Origin: Cellvibrio sp.
Lineage (GTDB): Bacteria; Pseudomonadota; Gammaproteobacteria; Pseudomonadales; Cellvibrionaceae
Assembly (NCBI GenBank): GCA_021323495.1
Contig: JAJQJO010000019.1
Coordinates: 1-18,312, forward strand
Length of the DNA stretch: 18,312 nucleotides
Direction of reading: 5' to 3'
Shown here: positions 6,658 to 12,666 of the stretch, one piece after another
Layout of the letters: every line of letters starts with the position of its first letter
Position numbering within the stretch: position 1 is the stretch's first letter
The notes under the pieces: generated by a model
Database searches by the model: none
What the model was told of the DNA's origin: nothing
The model's input: the letters and a program-made list of their open reading frames with translations, nothing else
Translations under genes and position numbers: made by a program

Positions 6658-8061
6658 TTACTGCAATGGTAGTTGGATAATAAAAATACTTCCTTTACCT
6701 GGTGCAGTTTTTACATTGATCGTTCCCTGGTGCCGCTCGGTGATAATGAAATAAGAAACAGATAACCCCAAGCCCGTTCCTGAACCTAATTCTTTGGTAG
6801 TAAAAAAAGGTTCAAAAATGTGTTGGCGGACAGTATCGGTCATGCCAGGGCCATTGTCTTGAACCTCGATCACAAGATGTTGGTTTTGTGAATAAGTTCT
6901 AATCCAAATGGTTGGTTGCTCTACCGCGCTGTTCGCCAGTGCTTGCTTGGCATTGCGCAAGAGGTTTAATAACACTTGTTGCAGCTCGGGTGCGGACGCA
7001 TGCAGGGGCGGGAGTGGGTCGGCAAATTCAGTGATTATTTGTAATGTTTGGTCGTTTTGCGGTTTGGGATAACTGCTGCGGTTGAGCGCGATAGTTTGTT
7101 CGATGAGATGCTTGATATTAACCAGGCTGGTTTTGCGCTGGGAATTGTGGGAAAACTCCAGCATATTCCGCACGATGCTGGCGGAGCGTTCGCCTGCCTC
7201 GCGAATGGAGTCTAGCATTTGCGGTATTTCACGGTTTTGCAAATAATGATTGACCTGATGAAAGTCTATTCCCAATTCATTAGCCCTGGCGTGATTGATT
7301 GAAAAGCTGGTGTCGGTACGGCGCACAATATTCTGTACGTTCTGCAAAATCACACTGAGAGGGTTATTGATTTCATGGGCAATTCCCGCTGCAACTTCGC
7401 CGAGTGAATACATTTTTTCATTTTGTATCATCAGGTTTTCGATAGTGATTTTAAAGGTGACATCATCTACGCGAATAACAGCACCTTGCTGGGTGCTGGA
7501 AATTAATGGATAAATTGTGATTTCAAAATAACGCTTTTCCTCTTCGTCACTTTTTGTGTGTTGTATGGCGTGAGGTTCGCCGTTGCGAATCGAATTTTTT
7601 ATTGCGTTGAGTGTGACAGGGAAGAGTGGCAGGAGGTCGGTTATATTTCTGCCAAGTGCTTCATTCGAAAAAATTTCAAAGGTATTTTCAGCGGCGGCAT
7701 TCCAATGGGTAACTTCACCGGTCGCGGTAACCCCAATAATAATTGAGGGCATGGAGTTAATCATGCTTTGCAAATAGAGTTTGGTCTCGCGCAGCTGCCG
7801 TCCGGTCTGTTCATGTCGGGCCACTTCATCGACCAATAAGTTATTGGATGTATGCAGGCTTTCCGTTCGCTCCATAATTTTTGCTTCCAATTCCTTTTGC
7901 GATTCCTTGAGCGCTTTGCGCGCGCGTTTATTGCTCAGGCGGCTGCGTTGCAAACCAATAATCAAGAGCGTTTGTAACAGGAGCAGCAGAATAACCACTA
8001 TACCCATCCAGGGGCTGGAGTCGCTGTGAGCTAAATTGGTGATAATCGGTTGTGCGGTCAT
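6658..8061 (-). CDS. PAS-domain sensor histidine kinase (orphan)
   Basis: The protein has 467 residues. One membrane segment lies at about 19-36, then a coiled-coil linker (about 43-92), a PAS domain (about 95-205, with W-N-A-A-A-E at 120-125), a HisKA dimerisation domain and an HATPase domain. The phosphorylated histidine is His229 in A-G-I-A-H-E-I-N-N-P-L. The N-box is N-L-L-R-N-A-K-Q-A (366-374, key Asn370). G1 is D-N-G-P-G-M (402-407), the F-box F-E-P-F-F (416-420) and G2 G-T-G-L-G-L (428-433). It is therefore an active-looking kinase. Only about 18 residues precede the membrane segment, so it has no periplasmic sensor, and the PAS domain would sense inside the cell. No response regulator is encoded nearby. 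The ribosome site at the chosen ATG is weak. Confidence 0.93.
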   Translation of the reverse strand: MTAQPIITNLAHSDSSPWMGIVVILLLLLQTLLIIGLQRSRLSNKRARKALKESQKELEAKIMERTESLHTSNNLLVDEVARHEQTGRQLRETKLYLQSMINSMPSIIIGVTATGEVTHWNAAAENTFEIFSNEALGRNITDLLPLFPVTLNAIKNSIRNGEPHAIQHTKSDEEEKRYFEITIYPLISSTQQGAVIRVDDVTFKITIENLMIQNEKMYSLGEVAAGIAHEINNPLSVILQNVQNIVRRTDTSFSINHARANELGIDFHQVNHYLQNREIPQMLDSIREAGERSASIVRNMLEFSHNSQRKTSLVNIKHLIEQTIALNRSSYPKPQNDQTLQIITEFADPLPPLHASAPELQQVLLNLLRNAKQALANSAVEQPTIWIRTYSQNQHLVIEVQDNGPGMTDTVRQHIFEPFFTTKELGSGTGLGLSVSYFIITERHQGTINVKTAPGKGSIFIIQLPLQ

Positions 8062-8200
8062 AGGCTTGTTAGGTGAGGTTTGTTGGTGTGTTGGTAATCT
8101 ACTCTTTGCTCCTGAATATATCGACTCGAATCCTGTTTTAAAGCGCTATCTACTCATCCGCCAAACAAAAATGCTGGATTTTTATCCTTGATTGCTGGCC

Positions 8201-8218
8201 TTTTGAGCGAATTCAAAA
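8201..8218. promoter_or_regulatory. Inverted repeat in the kinase/tRNA intergenic region
   Basis: TTTTGA at 8201-8206 and TCAAAA at 8213-8218 form a perfect six-base inverted repeat with a six-base centre. It lies 140 bp upstream of the histidine kinase start and about 30 bp upstream of the tRNA promoter. It has the form of a small dimeric-protein operator, but nothing else supports a function. Confidence 0.2.
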
Positions 8219-8245
8219 AAGTTTAAATGTTTAGGTAAAAAATGT

Positions 8246-8273
8246 TTGACAGCCAAGCCAGATTCGATAGAAT
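8246..8273 (+). promoter_or_regulatory. Sigma-70 promoter of the tRNA-Val/tRNA-Asp unit
   Basis: A perfect -35 TTGACA (8246-8251), a 16-base spacer and a -10 TAGAAT (8268-8273). Transcription should start near 8280, about ten bases before the mature tRNA-Val. The bases after the -10 are GCGC, the GC-rich discriminator typical of stable RNA promoters under stringent (ppGpp) control. That regulation is inferred from the motif. Confidence 0.85.
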
Positions 8274-8290
8274 GCGCACCTCTCAACGAG

Positions 8291-8366
8291 GGGCGGTTAG
8301 CTCAGTTGGTAGAGCAATGCCCTTACAAGGCATGGGTCACAAGTTCGAGTCTTGTACCGCCCACCA
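8291..8366 (+). tRNA. tRNA-Val (anticodon UAC)
   Basis: A complete 76-base cloverleaf. The acceptor arms GGGCGGT/ACCGCCC pair fully. The D-arm is GCTC/GAGC, the anticodon stem is ATGCC/GGCAT with loop CTTACAA (anticodon TAC at 8324-8326), and the T-arm is ACAAG/CTTGT with loop TTCGAGT. The discriminator is A and CCA is encoded at 8364-8366. It decodes GUA and related valine codons and is the first gene of a two-tRNA transcript. Confidence 0.97.
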
Positions 8367-8425
8367 CATTTTGTGCTCTCATGAACAAGGGCAGAAAAGC
8401 AAAATGACAATGTTGGGAAATATGC

Positions 8426-8502
8426 GGACCGGTAGTTCAGTCGGTTAGAATGCCGGCCTGTCACGCCGGAGGTCGCGGGTTCGAGTCCCGTCCGGTCCGC
8501 CA
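8426..8502 (+). tRNA. tRNA-Asp (anticodon GUC)
   Basis: A complete 77-base cloverleaf. The acceptor arms GGACCGG/CCGGTCC pair fully, the D-arm is GTTC with AGTCGGTTA, the anticodon stem is CCGGC/GCCGG with loop CTGTCAC (anticodon GTC at 8460-8462), and the T-arm is GCGGG/CCCGT with loop TTCGAGT. The discriminator is G, the aspartate identity base, and CCA is encoded at 8500-8502. It lies 59 bp after tRNA-Val with no promoter visible between, so the two share a transcript. Confidence 0.97.
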
Positions 8503-8508
8503 CTATTC

Positions 8509-8538
8509 AAAAAACCCGCACTGGTTGCGGGTTTTTTA
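8509..8538 (+). terminator. Rho-independent terminator of the tRNA unit
   Basis: AAAAAACCCGCA pairs with TGCGGGTTTTTT across a five-base loop, giving a GC-rich stem followed by six T. It starts seven bases after the CCA of tRNA-Asp. Confidence 0.93.
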
Positions 8539-8548
8539 TTTCCTGTAT

Positions 8549-8684
8549 GATAATCCCGCCGTGTGCTTTAGTTCCCATGCTTACATTTCGTAATTAGTTA
8601 ATAAGTATTGGATATACATAAAATTGTCATATGCAATTGGTAATTTGGGTCTTGAAGAGTAAAGTTCTGAACGGCGGGGTTGTT
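8549..8684 (+). other. AT-rich segment closed by a long-range inverted repeat
   Basis: Bases 8549-8562 can pair with 8671-8684 over 14 positions: a perfect eight-base core CCCGCCGT/ACGGCGGG plus six outer A-U or G-U pairs. The 108 bases between are AT-rich and hold a smaller hairpin (AATTG at 8622-8626 with CAATT at 8634-8638). This may be a structured RNA or leader upstream of the small ORF at 8745. Against this, a possible -10 (TATGAT, 8546-8551) overlaps the left arm. Apart from these structures I see no gene between 8539 and 8744. Confidence 0.3.
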
Positions 8685-8744
8685 TGGCTGTCTTTGATCT
8701 GTTCGCTTCATCCTGAATCACGTTAGTAAAGGAGTAACCCACTA

Positions 8745-8828
8745 ATGCAAGACTATATAGAAGACCTGTTGGACGTTCAGTACGACGATGCCGACGATGA
8801 AATCGCTGAGGATTACTCAGATATATAA
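8745..8828 (+). CDS. Small acidic ORF, 27 codons
   Basis: The ATG has a strong AGGAG ribosome site at 8730-8734 (ten-base spacing) and an in-frame TAA at 8727 just upstream, so this is the only start. The peptide is M-Q-D-Y-I-E-D-L-L-D-V-Q-Y followed by D-D-A-D-D-E-I-A-E-D-Y-S-D-I. Twelve of 27 residues are Asp or Glu and none is Lys, Arg or His. A net charge this negative is unusual and unlike random out-of-frame peptides from this DNA. I do not recognise the sequence. It could be a small regulatory protein that meets a basic partner, or a leader peptide. The ribosome site is the best evidence of translation. Confidence 0.45.
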   Translation: MQDYIEDLLDVQYDDADDEIAEDYSDI

Positions 8829-8907
8829 ACCCGGGCTACTGCAGCATTTGCTGCAAAGCTCGCGGTAACGTGTCCCCCCTTTCTTTCTCCCTGTTAACAT
8901 TTCTCCG

Positions 8908-8932
8908 ACTCTTTCTTCATAACTCTTTCTTC
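8908..8932 (+). repeat. Tandem 11-base pyrimidine-rich direct repeat
   Basis: ACTCTTTCTTC occurs at 8908-8918 and again at 8922-8932, separated by three bases (14-base period). It is perfect but has only two copies, inside a longer pyrimidine-rich run. Confidence 0.6.
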
Positions 8933-9027
8933 GCATACTTGCAGCCCCTATAACCAGTTGTTTTAGATGACAATGAAATTGGGCTAATTTACGTCGAGTA
9001 AGCCGCAAATCCAGCTAAAAATCACTG

Positions 9028-9073
9028 TTGACGGTAGTTTTTCACGGATTAATCGTGTTTGGTTTCCTATACT
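9028..9073 (+). promoter_or_regulatory. Candidate promoter region of the coiled-coil gene
   Basis: Two overlapping possibilities are visible: TTGACG (9028-9033) with TAATCG (9050-9055) at 16 bases, and a good -10 TATACT (9068-9073) without a clear -35. A near-palindrome CACGGATTAATCGTG (9043-9057), with GATTAATC at its centre, lies between and could be an operator. Both choices put the transcription start upstream of the ATG at 9110 and at or after the TTG at 9059. Confidence 0.4.
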
Positions 9074-9109
9074 GCAAAAAATCTTCCGCTTGGTTTGAGA
9101 CGACTGCCT

Positions 9110-10477
9110 ATGCCTAATTCCTCCGCAGAGCAACTCGAAGCGGTCTTTCTGTTTCAGGAAGAGCAGATTTCCCGCGAGTTACTCTATCCCGAGTTTGAAG
9201 CCATTCTCGATGGATTTATTCCTGTTCCTGACTTTGCCAATACATTCGCCAAGGCTGCTTATATCCAGGTAAATCACTCGCTCTGCGTTACCGGTGTGGT
9301 TTTTTTCTTGTTGGGGTTTGATGCTAAAGGCATGGTGGACCGGCGTTGGAATGTCCCTCTGCGCCAGCTAGTCGAATCTGCAGGTTCCGGACCGGATATG
9401 GGCGCAGGTGCCATCCGCTTGGCCTGCTATAGCCAGTGTCCGGTTGCCTGGCATCAGAAAAACCTCTGGGATCCACATATGCAGCGGGGTAATAATAGTT
9501 TTGTTGCCATGCGTAAAGCAGTGAAAGCGAACCGCTTGGGCTTGATTGTCAAACCGCCAGTGAAAGAACCAAAACCCGATGTGCCCCTGCAACCGGTGCG
9601 TTCTGCACAGGAAGTAGAGCGCGAGCAGGCGGCGATTGAGAAAAAACTACATGATCATTATGCGCAAGAGCTGCGCGATAAAATGGCAATGCTGATTAAA
9701 GAGCAGCGTTTGCGCATTGCGACCTTGATGAATCAACACCAGGCCAAATTCCATAGTATCCAACACGAGCATCAGCAGCGGTTATTAGCCTATCAGCAAA
9801 AACACCAGCAGCTTGACCAGCAAAATAAAGAGATTACTGAGCGCAATCGCACCCTCAAAGATACCCTTGATGTGCAGGCTAACAAAATTGAAGGTATGCG
9901 CGAGTATTTTGCGCACAAACTCAAAGCCGCACAGAAAGATGAATCCAGCCAGGTTCAGGTATTGCAAGAGAATTTTGCATTGGAGATGGATGCAAAAATC
10001 CGTGCAGCGACGGCGGAGTTGCGCGAGATGTTGGATATGCGTGAGGTCGAACTTTTCTATCGCCATCAAAATGAAAGTGCGTTAAAAGAAGAGATCGTGA
10101 ACCTCAAACGTGAAAACCAGCAACTGCTTAAAAACAGTGGTGACCAATTGCTTGGCCGGTTAACCAAAGCGGGCGTTAATCTGGTTGTGTTCCTGCCTGG
10201 GCTTGGTGAAATTGCGATAGCACTGGATGATATCGGTCGCTACCTCGAAGACCCTCAAGCTTATGCGGCAGATAAGGCCGGTGTAAGCGAGCCTATCTAT
10301 AGCGCCTGGCTTGACCACCACAAAACGCCTTGCTGTACGGCCGTTGACCCGCGTGGCAACATTTGCGGCAGAAGCATTCCTATGCTTGAAACTCCATTAG
10401 AATTCCATCCGGGCGAGAGCGATCGCTGTGCACAGCATCAGGCGGTGGCCTATTCATTGGTGGCGGAGCGACGTTAA
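9110..10477 (+). CDS. Conserved coiled-coil protein of unknown function with a Cys/His tail
   Basis: The protein has 455 residues from ATG 9110. An upstream in-frame TTG at 9059 overlaps the promoter signals and is less likely. Three parts are visible. Residues 1-140 are globular, with aromatic and Cys residues (F-F-L-L-G-F, R-L-A-C-Y-S-Q-C). Residues about 165-345 form a long coiled coil rich in Gln, Glu and Lys. The C-terminal piece runs from about 345, with P-G-L-G-E-I near 363-368, then D-D-I-G-R-Y and Y-S-A-W-L-D-H-H. It ends in a Cys/His set (Cys408, Cys409, Cys419, Cys440, His443) that could bind zinc. I recall similar Pseudomonas proteins carrying the label 'chromosome partitioning protein ParA', but there is no Walker A motif, so that label would be wrong. 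The next gene starts 15 bp downstream, so they are likely cotranscribed. Confidence 0.82.
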   Translation: MPNSSAEQLEAVFLFQEEQISRELLYPEFEAILDGFIPVPDFANTFAKAAYIQVNHSLCVTGVVFFLLGFDAKGMVDRRWNVPLRQLVESAGSGPDMGAGAIRLACYSQCPVAWHQKNLWDPHMQRGNNSFVAMRKAVKANRLGLIVKPPVKEPKPDVPLQPVRSAQEVEREQAAIEKKLHDHYAQELRDKMAMLIKEQRLRIATLMNQHQAKFHSIQHEHQQRLLAYQQKHQQLDQQNKEITERNRTLKDTLDVQANKIEGMREYFAHKLKAAQKDESSQVQVLQENFALEMDAKIRAATAELREMLDMREVELFYRHQNESALKEEIVNLKRENQQLLKNSGDQLLGRLTKAGVNLVVFLPGLGEIAIALDDIGRYLEDPQAYAADKAGVSEPIYSAWLDHHKTPCCTAVDPRGNICGRSIPMLETPLEFHPGESDRCAQHQAVAYSLVAERR

Positions 10478-10492
10478 AGGTAAGTAAAGGCA

Positions 10493-11455
10493 GTGTTGAT
10501 TGAATCGGCGGAGGAATTGTTAGATAGGGCTTGCAGGATTCCTGTCGAGCGAGTGAGGCTGAAGTCGTTGACTGATGCTGGCATTGAATTGTTGGTGCGC
10601 AGGGACGATTTGATTGATCCGGAATTGTCGGGTAACAAATTTTACAAATTATTTTTCAATCTACGCGATGCGCATCTACAAGGATTTACCCGCTTGTTAA
10701 GTTTTGGTGGTGCTTATTCCAATCATTTGCATGCACTGGCAGCGGCGGGAAAGCGCTACGGTTTTGATACCCTGGGGGTTGTGCGTGGTGATCGGCCAGT
10801 GCAAATAAGTCCAACGCTCCGCGATGCCGAGGCCTGGGGTATGCAGTTGGCATTTATTGGTCGTGAAGATTATCGACACAAAAGTGAACCTGAATTAATT
10901 GCCGCGTTGCAAGCCAAATATGGCGATTTTTATGTAATCCCCGAAGGCGGGGCAAATGCAGCCGGTGCGCGCGGGATGCAGTTGCTCGGACAGGCGTTAG
11001 AGCAGCAATTGAAAGGTGATTACACTGCGGTTTGTATCGCTTGTGGAACCGGTACCAGTTTGGCTGGATTGGCTGCGGGAATCGATGTTACCAGGCCCGC
11101 AATCGGTTTTTCGGTCTTGAAAGGTGAGGGTGGTTTAGGGAGGGCAGTTGCCGTTACTTATCGCCAGCTTCGCGTTTCCGAGGCTGATGTCACGTTTGGC
11201 GCAGCTGCTAATTGGCGCTTGGTGACGGGTTTTCATGCGGGTGGGTACGGTAAAAAACATCCCGAATATTTATCGCAATTTTGGCAAGGTTTTGAGGGTG
11301 ATACCGCAATACCGCTCGATCCGGTTTATACCGTAAAAATGTTTTTGGGAATTACTTCCCTCGCCCAGCAGGGATATTGGCAGCGTGGCTCGCGCATTGT
11401 TGCAATACATTCAGGCGGGCTGCAAGGACGACGCGGTTTTGTTTGTCCATCATAA
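10493..11455 (+). CDS. PLP-dependent ACC deaminase/D-cysteine desulfhydrase family protein
   Basis: The protein has 320 residues from GTG 10493. The TTG at 10496 is also possible and is better spaced from AAAGG at 10486-10490. It belongs to fold-type II PLP enzymes. The cofactor lysine is Lys49 in S-G-N-K-F-Y-K. Next come S-F-G-G-A-Y-S-N-H at about 70-78 (Ser76, Asn77), P-E-G-G at 150-153, the phosphate-binding C-G-T-G-T-S at 184-189 and H-S-G-G-L-Q-G at 306-312. Family members open 1-aminocyclopropane-1-carboxylate or break D-cysteine to pyruvate, H2S and ammonia. The substrate cannot be fixed from sequence alone. Most annotated members outside plant-associated strains are thought to act on D-cysteine. 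All catalytic motifs look intact. Confidence 0.9.
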   Translation: MLIESAEELLDRACRIPVERVRLKSLTDAGIELLVRRDDLIDPELSGNKFYKLFFNLRDAHLQGFTRLLSFGGAYSNHLHALAAAGKRYGFDTLGVVRGDRPVQISPTLRDAEAWGMQLAFIGREDYRHKSEPELIAALQAKYGDFYVIPEGGANAAGARGMQLLGQALEQQLKGDYTAVCIACGTGTSLAGLAAGIDVTRPAIGFSVLKGEGGLGRAVAVTYRQLRVSEADVTFGAAANWRLVTGFHAGGYGKKHPEYLSQFWQGFEGDTAIPLDPVYTVKMFLGITSLAQQGYWQRGSRIVAIHSGGLQGRRGFVCPS

Positions 11456-11529
11456 CGGCTGCCTGCACATTATTGATGGATGGAAATAAGTAATCTTGGT
11501 TAGTCGTTTTCACCTTGAAGGATGTTGTT

Positions 11530-12666
11530 ATGCAAGCTCAGAAAACTGCTCAACTGCCACCAGTTGAATTTGATTTGAATTTAACGCGCACCCTTGTGCC
11601 GTTAAAAGATATGACTGAAAGTCATTTGCTGGCCTTATTGGATGATGCAGTGGTGGAAATGGTCTGCGCCGGACAAACCTTGTTTGCTGCGGGCAGCTAT
11701 GATGCGCAACATGTATATTTGCTACATGGTGATGTTGCATTGACTGCAGAAGATGGCAGTCACACCCTTATTAAAGGGCGTTCTTCATTATTTCCGATTG
11801 CGCATCAGCAGCCGCGTCAGTACGCCGCGCTTGCCGAAACAGATTGCAGTATTTTGCGCATTGACAGTGAGCGTCTGGACAAGATGCTCACCTGGAGCCA
11901 GGTTGCGGATTACTTGCAGCTGATTATCTCGCGCGAGCGCGATCTGGATGAGGACGTTGACTGGATGATGATTGTTTTAAAATCCAATTTGTTTTTTAAG
12001 GTTCCACCGTTAAATGTAGAGCAAATTTTTTCGCGCCTGACTCCGCAAGTGGTGTATGCCGGTGATGTTATTATCCGTCAGGGTGAAATGGGCGATCAAT
12101 GTTACTTTATTAAAGAGGGTGAGGCTGACGTCACCCGCCATAGTGATAACAAGCGGCAGCATCTTGCAACCATTAGTGTTGGACGCTGTTTTGGTGAGGA
12201 TGCATTAGTGAATGAGACTGTGCGCAATGCCACTGTGATGATGCGCACCGATGGTGTGTTGATGCGTTTGGATAAACAGGATTTTTATCGCCTGCTTAAA
12301 GAGCCCAGTGTTGCGACTTTGGGTTTGAATGATTTGGAGGCAAGTATTGCCAAAGGTATTGTGGCAGTAGATGTGCGCAGTGAGGAAGAGTACAGTGAAA
12401 GGCATTTGCCACAGGCGGTGAATGTTCCGTTGAATATCCTGGCAATTAAATCGCGTTTGCTCGCCAAAGATAAACTTTATATTTTTTATTGTGATACAGG
12501 CCGTCGCAGCCGTGCGGCTGCACATCTATTGGCGCAGCATGGTTATAGCACTCTTGCATTGGAAAATTGTCCACTATTGTTTACACAGGCAGGTGCCCAG
12601 CAATATTTGCGTGATACCAATAATTATGTTTTGCGCGATGGGGTAGCGATGCTTGGGCAAAATTAA
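11530..12666 (+). CDS. Tandem cyclic-nucleotide-binding and rhodanese domain protein
   Basis: The protein has 378 residues from ATG 11530, which has GAAGGA at 11517-11522 seven bases upstream. A TTG at 11515 is in frame but would swallow the ribosome site. Residues about 20-115 form a cNMP-binding fold whose phosphate-binding cassette is degenerate (no F-G-E or R-x-A). Residues about 150-258 form a second cNMP-binding domain with a clear cassette: F-G-E at 221-223 and R-N-A at 232-234. Residues about 265-360 form a rhodanese domain with D-V-R-S-E-E-E-Y, H-L-P-Q-A-V-N-V-P and the active loop C-D-T-G-R-R-S, where Cys321 is the sulphur acceptor. It has no DNA-binding domain, so it is not a CRP-type regulator. 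It could link cAMP or c-di-GMP level to sulphur transfer. That role is inferred from the domains. Confidence 0.9.
   Translation: MQAQKTAQLPPVEFDLNLTRTLVPLKDMTESHLLALLDDAVVEMVCAGQTLFAAGSYDAQHVYLLHGDVALTAEDGSHTLIKGRSSLFPIAHQQPRQYAALAETDCSILRIDSERLDKMLTWSQVADYLQLIISRERDLDEDVDWMMIVLKSNLFFKVPPLNVEQIFSRLTPQVVYAGDVIIRQGEMGDQCYFIKEGEADVTRHSDNKRQHLATISVGRCFGEDALVNETVRNATVMMRTDGVLMRLDKQDFYRLLKEPSVATLGLNDLEASIAKGIVAVDVRSEEEYSERHLPQAVNVPLNILAIKSRLLAKDKLYIFYCDTGRRSRAAAHLLAQHGYSTLALENCPLLFTQAGAQQYLRDTNNYVLRDGVAMLGQN

Larger units (their letters stand above)
8829..9109. other. Intergenic region with a pyrimidine-rich repeat and possible promoter signals
   Basis: I see no convincing gene in these 281 bases. 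It holds a small hairpin just after the small ORF (GCAGC 8841-8845 with GCTGC 8850-8854, no T run), a pyrimidine-rich strand from about 8873 to 8932, and the candidate promoter elements of the gene at 9110. A minus-strand frame across it has no family features. Confidence 0.5.

Noticed and set aside
8242..8503. Plus- and minus-strand frames across the tRNA genes
   Set aside because: They translate the two tRNA genes. Peptides of this kind are a known false prediction from tRNA sequence.
8817..9008. A 63-codon minus-strand frame over the small ORF and its downstream region
   Set aside because: Its C-terminus overlaps the small ORF, it runs through a GA-rich repeat that gives a simple Lys/Arg/Glu composition, and no family pattern is visible. 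It looks like a compositional artefact.
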